From Suillus spraguei (lineage: Eukaryota; Basidiomycota; Agaricomycetes; Boletales; Suillaceae), in assembly GCA_016800925.1 (NCBI GenBank), contig JABCPU010000078.1:62001-126000 (forward strand): 64,000 nucleotides of DNA. Direction: 5' to 3'. Shown here piece by piece: positions 27,751 to 40,867 of the stretch. A model generated the notes under the pieces. That model was not told the origin of the DNA. It ran no database searches and saw only the letters and a list, made by a program, of their open reading frames with translations. Each line of letters starts with the position of its first letter. Position 1 is the stretch's first letter. Both the position numbers and the translations under genes were made by a program.

Positions 27751-29702
27751 ATTGTGTCGATAAGAGAATCGGTTTGTGTAATTTTAGACTGCTCTTGTCG
27801 TTGATCATACCAGCTTTTATACTCTACCACCTGCACTGTCACTTGGATGGATGATGGTGGTAATCATCAGTACTGCAATCTTGATGTGTAGTGATACCTG
27901 AATGACACCTAGGAGACCAGGAGAGATTCCCAATATCACTGCGGAAGATGTCAGGAATATACCGCACATCACCGCAATGCATTCGCGTTAATGGATATGT
28001 TCGCAACATTAGAACATACGAGAACCGTAATTTGAAGAACCCGTCGCAGCAGCATCAAGTAAAACTTGATGAGACATTTTGATGACAGTTGCGTTACTCT
28101 AGCACTTCGTATGCAAGATTTTAATCAAACTCACTCGATATTATAGGGACTTGCTTATGGTACTGACCAAGTTCTGGTAGTCCTTACCAGAGTTGTAGGC
28201 TATAACCAAGTATCTGAATTTAATGCTTTTGATGCAAACTCACCGTGGAGATAAGTTGCAAAGTGCGCGCGCCGCCACCAGTGGCGCAGCCTGTCAATTA
28301 GTTGTCCATCTATTTTGATGGTGAGCGTCTTACGCAACCAACTTTTCACTGCCTCCATCAACCTCCCTTATTGTCCTTGTGCGTAGAGACCAATTTCTAT
28401 ATATCCAGGGTCTATGATACGAAAGGCGAAGCTCCGTTGCAGTGCATCATCAACTCACTGTCGAATTTCGTGTGATAGTCATACCTCATCGAGGTCATCG
28501 AACTTCACAGCCGCCGAAACAGAAAGAAGGGTGCAAAGGGTGGCAGCAGCGAGGGGTGGCTGAGAGTGTTCTTGTTTGGTATCTGACCCCTTTCAACAGT
28601 GAACATGGCCTGAAAAATTCCGAGAAGCAACATTTGGGATTCACCTTGGATGTATTGAAGGATATATCAACCTGGATCATGGATAAGTCAGCCAAATAAT
28701 GTATCCTGGTTTTAGGCTTACAGTTACTTTCAATGTATCATTCTAACAGTATCGCCTCGAGATTCGGGAACTTGATAGAGTCAAAAACACGGAACTCAGA
28801 AAAACTAATCTATATAGTCGTTAGTATAATCAATCACGGGATAGCTGAACTACCTCTCGAATGGAAGTCAAGTACGCCTCCCCGCGCTATGAACAAGCGC
28901 TGGCATATGACATGCATGATGATCGGATCACTCGACCATTTTCAAAGACCTCAGTGCCACGTTTGCGTAGTGCGTCTAACCGTTAGAAATTTCCAATCCT
29001 CGTGTAATATCATCCGTCCCGTGAGCAATTTTTGGCAAGGTATCCGATGACTGTACAGGATCCATGAAAATGTGGATGTGTTGTAGACTTGTGGTGCAAG
29101 CGGTTCATGATATCATATATCTTGTCTGAATCGTAGATGTCAATTTGATGGGTAAAATTTGTTGTTGAGTGACGGAATGGTCAGCCCTGCCAAATCATCA
29201 GTATCATACTATCGACTGAGGCTCAAGAGTTGAACGGCATTTCATTTGCAGATTTACACCCTAATCCGAAGACCTCCCGTATCCTTTTGACGTTCATCAG
29301 ACAGCACTTCAGCGTAACAATTCAAAGACCGAAATATTGAACAACTCACAAAACAAGAGACCGAGCTGTATATTTATCGCTGTATCATAGCGGGGCATTG
29401 ATTGGATACATAATCCCGCGTCCATCGCCTCGGATAGGGATGCGCAGTATTCAAAGATAATCCTCGCAGCCCCGCATGCTTATAGGCTGCCTAATTTTAC
29501 GTCTGTCTGCAGGTGGAATGGAAATGCAATGCAATGCAACCTAATCATAGCCTTTCCTACGTCGGACATGGAATATAGCGATGCATCGTTGTCTGGAGCA
29601 TGCGGGAGCTGCAGTATAAAAGCGAGAGGAGATTGTTAGATTTCCACTCAACTCAACAGAAGATAAATCATCATCAAGCCTTGCACTCTCCTCACTACAA
29701 AA
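27751..29702. other. Long intergenic region
   Basis: Nearly 2 kb hold no gene I can support. Short open frames at 28442-28699 and 28733-29050 have no motif or plausible splice partners. A TATAAA box at 29615-29620 lies 83 bp upstream of the next gene, and a short ATGCA repeat occurs near 29523-29540. Confidence 0.45.
29615..29620 (+). promoter_or_regulatory. TATA box of the small secreted protein gene
   Basis: TATAAA in the context GCAGTATAAAAGCGAG lies 83 bp upstream of the ATG at 29703. Spacing and sequence fit a strong core promoter. Confidence 0.55.
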
Positions 29703-30016
29703 ATGAAATCCATCTTACTCACTTCTATGATCGTGTCTGTTGCGGTAATGGCTGGTGTAGCCACCGCGTACAACCCTATCGGCCAGCCTTGCGACACCCC
29801 AGGTGAGCGCTCTTGCCGTGTTTCGGTATGCCCAGATATTTAACGATGTACTTGTGGTTGCTTGCAGGTGGTTATGGGTGCTCACAGGACGCGAGTGTTA
29901 ACGGCGGGAATGCGTTCATTTACGAATGTGGGCCGACCGACGAGTTCGTGTACATTGCAGGCTGTGCCTGTCCTACTTGCTGTGAAGCCACTACCAGCGG
30001 TGCGTACTGCACGTGA
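29703..30016 (+). CDS. Small secreted cysteine-rich protein
   Basis: Two exons (29703-29802 and 29868-30016; 65-nt GT-AG intron) encode 82 residues. The N-terminus (MKSILLTSMIVSVAVMAGVATA) is a clear signal peptide with a likely cut after the Ala before YNPIGQPC. The mature part, about 60 residues, holds eight cysteines (QPC, YGC, YEC, AGC, AC, TCC, YC), an even number that could form four disulphides. It is Gly/Ala-rich between cysteines with no known domain. Such proteins are exported and may be cell-wall, effector-like or antimicrobial; no function is assigned. A TATA box and pyrimidine/adenine-rich leader precede it. Confidence 0.75.
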
Positions 30017-31284
30017 CAGCAAGAGGTGAGCGTGGTTTCCTCGGTGCCTCTTGAATATGAGTGCTGATGTTACTTTCGCAACAGAGGTTGTGTGGTACGG
30101 TGATACGTGAGAGACAGAGTAAAGGGGTCGGTGCCATAGTTAATAAATACGCTGTACTGGGACCAAGTGCTGTGTAATGTCGTGATTCTGTCAGCTCAAG
30201 GCGTGAGTTTCAGTGTAAATGTTCAGCATGCCAATTCTTTATTCCTATATAGGAGTGGTCAAGGGCACCTCACTGCAGTGGATGGGAACTTGCACTTGGC
30301 CTCTCTCAATCTGCCGTGATGATCATCAGACGGATGTCCAAGAATGAACGAGCCCTTTCTGTTGCAAGACTCTATCCATTGTTGTACATTGGGGGATAAA
30401 AAAAGAGAAAGATAGGATGGAACATACAATATCCTGTTGAGCACGCAATACAAGCTACGCCATATGAGGTGCATGTTACTATGCTTCGTCGCTATCGAGA
30501 TGGATTACGTGCGGGAATGAGACAGTTTCCTAGGCAAGACATAAGCCTTTGCCGCCGTTTGTTTATGTCACGAAAAAAATGATGGGACTGATACTCACGA
30601 GACCCTGAGTGCAAATTCGCAGGCCGGATCTCATTAATGCATGCACCAGAGAATGAAAGACTCGATCAAGCTTGCTGGCTTGTTTGATTTACATCAGCAA
30701 AACACCTTTTTTCCTATCACCAAAAATGGCTGACCTTGATCCCTCCTGTACCAAAGTGATTGGTGAGGGGTAACCCACTGCATCTGACTCGAATCCTAGT
30801 TCTCCAAGCCAGAGTCCTTTCATTATGAATGGGGGCGAACGCGATGTCGTAAAACATGAAAAAAGTCGCAGTGCCACAAAAAATCCTTGTATTGAGTATT
30901 TACAACACGTCTGCACTTGCTGTGACCCTCAACATCACCTTTGAACTGTCGGTAATCACGGCTGTAAATTGAGATAGGAAGAAGACATGATATTGTTGAA
31001 CAGAAGTAAAACTACGGATCCATAGTGTGAGAATCTGAGTTTCTGGTTGAGCACGAGCATGTCCGGACGGTACTATCGAGCCTCTAGTACCAGGTGGGAA
31101 GAGGAACTCCGAGTCAGGCTGCATGTAGAGAATCTCGACTTGAAAGTAACCCAAACTGTAAGTAAGTACCTGGACGATTTCACTGTGATGTAGTATTATA
31201 CATGTAGTCCACGGACGCCACTACTTATGTACAGAACGTCGGACCCATTGCTTGACTATCAAGCACAATCTACGACAGATGCTA
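30017..31284. other. Intergenic region
   Basis: No gene is supported. The segmental duplication that holds NACHT-WD40 copy B begins near 31182. A minus-strand frame at 30900-31154 lacks any motif. Confidence 0.4.
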
Positions 31285-34200
31285 TCACTTTGAACGTGCA
31301 GCTCCACATTTGGACCATGAGGTGCCATGCGCGAAATGACTCAAATCCAGTTGCAATGTGTCACTAGGAATAACCAGCGTGTCACCCGGGATGTACACAG
31401 GCTGATGAGAATCGACAGGAATACGGAGGAGAAGATATCCATCGCAACTTTCAACCCACCCTTCCTCGTTAGGGGCGAGAGAGGCTGGCGTAGGAGAATC
31501 TTGTAGAAAGGAAGAGGCGGAACAAAGGGCATGGGTTGGGTTGGAAGAGAAACATATTGTAGGTGTTTCAGATATGAGGGGTTGGTGCTTGTTCAGTACA
31601 AAATCTAAATCCCATACCCGGATGGTTGTGTCATTGGAGCCAGACACAATTCGTTTTCCATCCGGTGAGAATGCGACGGAGTATACGGCCTCGGTGTGAC
31701 CTTGAAGTGGGGTACCCAATGCATTGCCAGTGTCCGCATCCCATACTCGGACCGTCGTGTCTGATGAACCGGACACAATAAGTTTTCCATCAGCTGAGAT
31801 TGCGACTGACAGAACGCGGTCAGTGTGCCCTTGGAGAGGGGCACCTATTGCCTCTCCGGTCTCCGCGTCCACCACCTGGATGATCTTGTTTTTTGAACCA
31901 AACACTATGCGTTTTCCGTCTGGTGAAATCGTTAAAGATAGAATGGCGTCAGCGTGCTTTCGGAGAGGACCAAATGCTTCGCCAGTCTCCAGATCCCACA
32001 CCCGGATGGTCGTGTCATCTGAACCAGACATTATGTGTCGTCCATTCGGCGAGATTGCGACAGACCGAATGAAGCCAGTATGCCCTTCGAGAGGGGCAAG
32101 TAATAGCTCGCCAGTCTGCACATCCCACACCAGAATCGTCTTGTAGCTCGAAGACACGACGCGTTGTCCATCTGGCGAAATTGCGATAGACAGGACACGA
32201 GTAGTATGCCCTCGGAATGGGGAACCCAATTCTTTCATAGTCTTCAAATCCCACACCCGGATCGTGTGGTCGTTTGAACCAGACACGATACGTTTTCCAT
32301 TCGATGAGATTGCGATACAAGGAACGGTCTCTGTGTGCCCTTGGAGGGGATCGCCCAATGCCTCGCCAGTTTCCATATCCCACACCTGGATTGCACCATC
32401 GTGTAAACCACATACAAGTTTTCGATCTGGTGAGATCGCAACCGACATAACGGCAGCGCCCCCACGGTGTCTATTTTCTTTTGGAGACCACTGTGCGACA
32501 TGACCAGCAATAATTCGAGGAGTACGAGGAAACTTGGCAGCAAATTTCTTGAATATCGCTGATTGCGTTGGAGCAAATGGCAGAGCGGACAAGTATAAAT
32601 GCGGAGTGCTGTGTGAAATGGTGGTCTCGAAATTTTGAATGAAGTGCTGGGCATCTCTAGCATCGTCACTGGTATGCACATACTGAGCATTATCCTGTGA
32701 ACATCGCCACCCATGAGACTCCGCGCATCCCAAAGAATGGGGTATAATTACGTACCGTCAACCAATCTGCAACTGACGAGAGGGAAGGCGCTGTGCTATT
32801 TAGGGCCTTGACTAGACCCAGTGCTTCTAGCCAGAACAAGAAGCGCTCTCCATCGAAAAACGCTCCGACTTCCTTAGCAAGCGATGGTTCGAAGGACGTA
32901 GCCTTCACATGTGTACCCCAGAATCGACATGAGTACGACAACTCCACCGGAATGAAGTCTTTCACTCGTGTCTCTAAATCAGGGACGGCATAATTGGGAA
33001 AGTAAGAGTTTTCCAAAGAGCAGATGTTGAAGCGAAGCCCACGCGCCATGACCCGCAGCGAGGCAGAGGCAAGGTCCGTCTGTACTAATGACACATCGAC
33101 GGAGAACTTGCCGCTTCGTTTCCTCTCTGTGAGAAAGTCGTAGAAGGAAGAGTGGAGGGGACGTATGGGAATGCCAGGATTTGCAATGCCGATGACAAGC
33201 GAGCCTAGTGGGCCCACGACCTCCTCGACTTTGAAATGGTCATCCTCATTTTTGAAATGAATTCGCATGGCGTTTAAAGCAACGATGGGGAGCGGTTCCA
33301 ATAATGCAATGATTTGCCCCATCACAGAGTGAAACATAGTGATCGCTTCCTCCTCCTCTTCCTCTGGCATAATTTCTCCTAAAATGCGTTTGTACATATC
33401 ATCTAAAAGACGCACTCCTTTCCCGGATGTTGTAGAGACCAGAGAACGGAGACGGCGTATCGGGTCTCCCACTACGTTCGGATTTTTTATATGCGCAGAG
33501 GCAAGGCGAGCCCATTCAAACAGGCCATCGGATTTCTGCGCAAGCCTGTTTAAGTCCGCGTCCTTTAAATCGGTCACACCGGCCAGCTTATTGGAGAGGT
33601 AAAGCTGGATGTCATGTTCTGCAGAGGCAGAAGGAATATCATCCATGGAGACATGACGAACATGTGACAAGTCACGCAGGCTGTCGTGAATGTCTCGGAG
33701 TAGACAGGAAGTAACGAGAATGCGGAAATAGGACGGGAATTTTGGTGGCTGAGAGGAGGAAGCATCCAGTGTGTTAGCAAGCAGACGGAGAATCTGCTCC
33801 CGGGATTTGGCTGCTCCACTCTCGTCCAATGCATCGATGACAATTAAGATGTGTTGAGTGATGGTGTGTGAGGCCTTGCCTATTGGTTCTACGATGAACT
33901 TCTGCCACTGTCTTATGATGTCTTGGGTGTGCCTGAGCTCGTTGTCACTATGAACTACATGTGCTATTTCTCGCCGCAGGATAAGGTTTCCGTCGGCCAA
34001 GTCGCGCGCAATCGTGGTGACTATCTTTTCGTGGCGGCGATTTTCTGTGCGGTCGAAGCAGAAGCAAGCGCCTGGACGCCCAGACTCACGAAACCACTTG
34101 GCGATGGTATGGGCGATGGCTGATTTGCCTTTCCCTGTCGTGCCAGATAACCAGAAAACGGGGGGTACATTCTCCCCAGTGTCGTTGATCCAAGACTTGA

Positions 34201-36120
34201 TCTCGGTCAGAATGCCTTCCCGAGTGCCTTCAAGGCAAAGTTTAGATGTATTCAGTCCGGCACCCGTCGCATACTCCAGGGAGCCCAAGTCCAGTTCTTC
34301 GGCTAGGTCACGAGTCAGCGAATGTCATAAATTCGAGGCCAAATGTTTACCTGCACGATGGAGGAATATGAGGGTGTCACGAGCCACTTTATTACGGAAT
34401 TGCTGCATGAGATCGTCGAAAACCTTATTGTAGCTCTGAATCGAAGCATTTGTTTCACTGATAATGTCCTTGCAAAGTCTTTTCCCTGTTCAAAGGTACT
34501 GAGTCCTACTGTAGGTGGCAACACGATGGAACATACTCACAGAAGTTCTTGGTCTCAGAGTAATGGACGATGAAATCAGCACATTCCTGCGTCTGATGTG
34601 CGATCTTTAAATATATCGGTTGCACGGATGAAATATTCCTCAATTCCTCCTCTTCGGTCATTAAGGCATAAACTTCCGAGATCTTCTCGAGCAGACAGTG
34701 AACAGCAGCATCACGGTCCGCCTGGTCGATAATCATCTATCACGAGACACTCATCATAACCTATTAAGCTGAGGAAATGGAGGTAGGCGCACCTGAGATG
34801 CGCTAGTCAAAATAGTCATTGCTCCCCTCAAATAGGGATGAATCTTCACGAAGGTCAGCCACGTATTTAACATAGATAAAAGTATGTACATCTCCAATGC
34901 GGTTAGCCACAGAGTTGAAAGCCCTCAGTGGCCCAAGGATCGCGGTCCACGTATCGACCTCACTGAGCACCGTTTGAACGTCGGCAACTGCTGAGGTGGC
35001 ATTTTGAGCGTTCTCCGATACAGGGTGGATACCTGTGATACCACTAGTAGCATCCTCGATTCTTTCATTGACAACTTCCGGGTCGAGTGGTTTGGGCTGG
35101 ATGACAGACTTTAGGAGGCATGTGTCAAGAACTATAATTACACCTACCTGGGGCATCCGCACAGCAACGAAATGCTGTTCGCTGGCTATGACATCCACAC
35201 GTGAAGGACTCGGAGAGCGCCCATTATTTGCGGTACAACAGCACAGGCCGATTACCTTGTCCCAGAAATTGCGACAAAACCCAGAGCGTTGTCTTGGAGA
35301 TCCAGTTTGCGAAGGTGAGAGAGAGGACAGCTACAACAATATCAATACAATATCAGCGCAAGGGCGACAACGTTCCTTACATCTTGCTTGGCTGCTCTCC
35401 TGCCCCTACCTTGTGACAGATGAGGATCTGAGGGAGCAGATTTTCATTCATTGAGTAACTTTGAATAGAACGCTGGGTCGGAGTCTGAAGAGATGTCTGT
35501 GAATTTAAGGATAGCATTAGCGGCTGCATAGCGGGTTATATAACGTACGGGCGCCTGTTCAAGGCGTCCATTATGTCAAAGCACAGAACTTTAGAGCTCA
35601 CTGGATCTGATCACGAGGTGAATTTCAGTTATCGAAGTCCACGAGGGTACTTGCATGCTCGAAGCATAAATTCGAATATGTTCAAGCGCCCTCGAGTTCT
35701 TCGTGTGATTGGCTAGCTTGCGACCACAGCCTTCTCTTGCTGCTAGTAATGGGCATAGCACTGCTGCCCACGCACGCAAGCTGCCAGCCACACAAACACC
35801 CAACATGAGCTTCTAGTGTAGGGAACATTTGATCGATCTAATCTGGGCAAGCGAGATGTTCCACTTACATAATAACCCAAACGCTTGATGATTGAATATT
35901 GAATATTGACCAGCGGAATATGGTGCCCACTATAAACCAATGAGAATATTTACTCCAACAGTGCTTGAAAAGCGTGGTGCAGTAGCCTCACAAATCACGG
36001 TAAAAGCCCCATGTCCAGCAAGCCTCGAGTCTGTTACATATGAAAATTAGAAATCACTGATGTGTTCTGGTCTCCACCGGTAGCCAGACTGTGAAAGAAA
36101 GAGGATGGTCGTAGTGTCAC
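31182..36120. repeat. Segmental duplication, copy B (partner 16709-21640)
   Basis: This is the second copy of the roughly 4.9-kb block, in direct orientation and 9.5 kb from copy A. It includes the complete NACHT-WD40 gene B and the shared TATA-like motif (about 35535-35543). Small indels and substitutions separate it from copy A except over the NACHT core, which is nearly identical. Confidence 0.8.
31285..35198 (-). CDS. NACHT-WD40 STAND protein, copy B, apparently intact
   Basis: This is an NLR-like signal-transducing NTPase of the type linked to non-self recognition in fungi. From the provisional start at 35198, exons encode a helical N-terminal region (VNERIEDATSGITGIHPVSE, IHPYLRGAMTILTSASQ, MTEEEELRNISSVQPIYLK, SYNKVFDDLMQQFRNKVARD). 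The NACHT exon ends at 32756; it has Walker A GTTGKGKSAIAHTIA and Walker B HILIVIDALDES. A 61-nt intron leads to DNAQYVHTSDDARDAQHFIQ and the linker AGHVAQWSPKENRH. Then come seven WD40 repeats and a C-terminal extension to AARSK at 31285. The linker is in frame here, unlike copy A. The NACHT sensor position reads VTSCLL where I would expect VTSRP. An additional 5' exon is possible. Confidence 0.85.
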
Positions 36121-37025
36121 AGTATTCAGGATAGGGCACGACGTCCGAGCCGCAAAGGCCTGTTGAATCCAGGGTGCGTGGGAACGTTTCGAATGAACTT
36201 CTGTGACAAAAGGATAAGTGATGCCGGTCCCCGGACAAGCCGAAAGGCAACGTTTAAAACATGAGTGATAGGACAACGCAAGAACGAGTTACAGAAAATG
36301 TATTGTAATGTAATAGGTGAAAATGTAACTATAAGTATAGAGTAAAGTACTGTACTTGCCATGGAATTCAGACACCGACTGGGCACAAAACACGGTTCTG
36401 TGGCAAGTTTGTGCCTTCACCTAGCAAGTCACCTGGAGTCACCTTTTTGAACCTGCAACAGATTTCTGTCCTGTCATGCTTAATACCACTTGGCTTAGGG
36501 CTAATACTGGTCAAGATGGACGTCTATGAATCGAAGATCATCATGCATTGACGATGGAATTACGTGTGATTAGCAGTCATTTGATGGATTATTGGACACA
36601 AAACGTGCCAGAGTCGCGGAGTGGTGCCGGCCCCGTGTTGAACTGTGCATCGATGAGTATATCAATCCCTTTGGTATCACGGACCATTAAATTCCGATTA
36701 GTTCATCAGTCTTGATTAATACCGAGTCTCAGGACTAGCTCGAAATAATACGGTATGTCGCTACCACTAGCTCACACCAACCGTTTTGATAGCCATCGAC
36801 GGACACTGGCGCCATGCACACACTGCCACATCTTGAATCCGACCATCTATATTGGACGAGTGCCCGGTCGACTAGGCTCATTTCGAATGTTAATTCTCCT
36901 CCGTCTCATTTGAAACCTCCAGGAGTTATTTAATGTCCTGAATACTAAGACAACCTTGATCTCAATTGCCACTCGCCTTCCGAGCATTCCCCTGTGCTCA
37001 AGGGTCCTGAATAACTCGGCGCGCT
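35199..37025. other. Upstream flank of gene B and intergenic region
   Basis: Up to about 36120 this is the duplicated 5' flank shared with copy A. From there to 37025 no gene, RNA or clear repeat is seen. Confidence 0.4.
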
Positions 37026-38155
37026 ATGGATTGCGACAGCTCCTGCAGTCCACATATTGACGCTTTACCCAAGGCTCTCATCAGATCTGACATCTGGTTT
37101 GCGGATGGTAGTATCGTCCTTATTGCTGACTCTGCAGCCTTCAAGGTCCACCACGGTCAACTCGAAAGGCACTCAGAGGTGTTCCGTGACTTGTTTTCTG
37201 TTCCACAGCCCGTCGACCAGAACCTTGTCGATGGTTGTCCTTCGGTCGAACTGCATGACCGTCCGACAGATTTATACCACCTCCTCATTGCGTTATATGA
37301 TGGAATGTTCGTATCTAGCGTTGTATAGGATTCAGAATTAGTACTCACAGCGTTACGCATAGCTACTTCCAGGAGCACACTGCAACAGATTTCGTTGCCA
37401 TCTCCGCCGTGCTCCGTCTTTCCACGAAGTACTTCATCGAGCACCTACGCGAACGCTGCATCGCCCGTCTTGCGATAGATTGGCCAACATCACTCCCTGC
37501 ATGGGATCGCAGAGAGCACGACGGGACAAATAGTGATGGCCGCTATAATCCCCGCGAGATCTTCCCCCACCCCATCTTAATGCTTAAACTCGCTTACGAG
37601 CTCAACCTCCACACTTTCCTCCCCAGTGCCTTCTACGACCTTTCGCGTTACGGCCCTAGCAAAATCCTCACTGGCACTCGTAGTCCACCACCGATCTTTT
37701 ACACTGAAGGCGAGCCTGAAGGTCAGCTCGCCCGCCTCTCAGACGACCATCTGTGCGCGACGTTCCTGGGTCGCGAGGCTGCGCAGTTGTACATACATAC
37801 CTTCCTCGAATCTGCACTTCGCGACCGTCCGTCCACCAACTGTGCAAACGTGGGCAAGTTGAGTGCCGTACATTGCATTGAGTCATTCTACTTCATACAC
37901 CTCAACGTTCTGCGTTCTGTCGGTGGGATTGCATGCGGACGTGATGCAGACCCGCTGCACACGCTTCTACAAGCTGCGGAAATGTTGGAAAGGACCGATT
38001 TTTCAGATGGGGTGAAGACGTGCGGGTTGAGAATGTGCTCCGTGTGCAAGTCTGAGTTTATTGATACTGTTAAAAAGGCAAGGCTGGAGGTATGGGAACT
38101 GATTCCGGAGTGGTTTGGACTCAGGGAGCCAAAATATGTGGAGGATACGAACTAG
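37026..38155 (+). CDS. BTB/POZ domain protein
   Basis: Two exons joined by a short intron near 37309-37370 encode about 350 residues. The N-terminal BTB fold is recognised by the pattern DIWFADGSIVLIADSAAFKVHHGQLERHSEVFRDLFS, followed by VELHDRPTDLYHLLIALYDG. The second exon continues with helical segments (FVAISAVLRLSTKYFIEHLR) and a C-terminal part with a Cys pair, CSVCKSEF, near the end. Agaricomycetes carry large families of such BTB proteins of unknown role. They might bridge partners to cullin-3 ubiquitin ligases, but this is only family knowledge. The protein is likely cytosolic or nuclear, as no signal or membrane segment is seen. Confidence 0.85.
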
Positions 38156-38258
38156 ATTTTTTACTATATTTATTGCGATATTATGGCCAAGTTATGGCGG
38201 TAGACTGCACAACTATCTCAACACCTACACAAAAGGCACAAAAAGCGATGAATTATCA

Positions 38259-39666
<1,408 letters not shown>

Positions 39667-39712
39667 GATGAGCACAAGAGAAAGAGAACGAAGAGAAAGG
39701 GAAGGAGATTAG

Positions 39713-39718
39713 ACGCGT
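39713..39718. promoter_or_regulatory. MCB element ACGCGT upstream of PCNA
   Basis: ACGCGT lies 47 bp upstream of the PCNA start codon. It is the binding core of MBF, the fungal G1/S transcription factor that controls replication genes including yeast POL30. Confidence 0.6.
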
Positions 39719-39779
39719 CTAGGTCGCGTTGAATGGGTCATTTCAAGCGGAGACGGACAAGTCCATGGACCGCGTCTTT

Positions 39780-39785
39780 ACGCGT
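39780..39785. promoter_or_regulatory. Second MCB element ACGCGT upstream of PCNA
   Basis: This is a second perfect ACGCGT, 114 bp upstream of the PCNA start. Related CGCGT cores also occur at about 39724 and 39771. Clustering of sites supports cell-cycle control. Confidence 0.6.
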
Positions 39786-40136
39786 CATGTCACATTTAGT
39801 CACGTAAAAGGGACCTGTCACATTATGCCGATGGGCATGAAAATCCCCAAGTCAAGCGCTGTCACCGACTATCACCACGCCTCGCTTCGCCCCGTATAGA
39901 CCTGAAGGTTTAGCCTAAGCAATCGAATGTTCTTGAAGTTGCTTGTAACTACATTTGTGTCTCTAAATTCAAATTCAAACTGGATACTGCTTGTGTGGTC
40001 CACCGAAACAAACATATGCTGTGGTAGCGTGGCTAATCTTTGGCTTTTTTGTCCCAACAAAAAGCGCCTTCGATTTATAACGCCTTCATTAATACCGCTC
40101 TGCCACCTTTCTGTCCTACCCGTCTTTCTCATCATT

Positions 40137-40867
40137 ATGGCTACTCAACAAGCCAGTCTCACAGACCGTAGTAAACTTCGCATGGAGCGGCTCCGGCTCG
40201 AAGAGCTAGAGCAGCAACGCTGGGAACAAGAGGCACTTGTAATGCCTGAAGTGAGTAGCTATGTACTCTCTTCAGCGTTGCACAGAACTTACAGTCCTCA
40301 AAGGCACTCAATCAAGCTCTCCTAATGTCATTTGCGTCAGTTAAGACTGAATTCAGTGACCTTGATGGACTCTCGTGGCCACGCTACCCCGTTCCCATAG
40401 TTCCTAACCCATGGGTACGCTGCCACCCTCTTTTCCTGTGCTCTGTCTTGTATTGATTTTTTTTTCAGGCGGTAGACGAACCACCCCACACTCCAACACC
40501 CGAGCTCAGCGAATTCCTTGATGAGCCAGAATACTCTCAACGGCCACAAACCCCCTCACCTTACACTCTTTCATCTCTCACTGGGCTAACCTCTTTCCCA
40601 CATGGCGAAACCATTCGAGCATCCCGAGTTCCAAATATGTCGTCTCGGTCTCCCTTGTTACCTACAAACCAGTTCACTCCGGATTCGAACATTTCAAGAT
40701 GCTCTGATCACACGAGACCATCGTCTTCACCGCCCACAATCTACCATATGTCACCAAGCGATGCTCGCTACCCACTTCGCCAGCTGCCTTCATTTGACAT
40801 ATCCATACAACCCCGGAAATTGATTCCTTCAAAACACCGCAAATCTAATTCACAACAACTTACATAG
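40137..40867 (+). CDS. Uncharacterised disordered protein
   Basis: Three exons are joined by introns at about 40252-40303 and 40416-40469 (the latter with a long T tract before the acceptor). The N-terminus is a short charged helix (RMERLRLEELEQQRWEQEAL), possibly a coiled coil. Then come SSKALNQALLMSFASVKTEF and WPRYPVPIVPNPW, followed by a Ser/Pro/Thr-rich tail (PHTPTPELSEFL, TPSPYTLSSLTG). No known domain is recognised and no function is assigned. It shares the PCNA promoter region, so common cell-cycle control is possible but unproven. Confidence 0.6.

Larger units (their letters stand above)
39667..40136. other. Divergent promoter region between PCNA and a hypothetical gene
   Basis: The PCNA side holds the MCB elements. 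No gene is seen; the region serves two genes read in opposite directions. Confidence 0.5.

Noticed and set aside
28442..29050. Two small plus-strand frames in the long intergenic region
   Set aside because: No motif, no signal peptide and no plausible joining introns.
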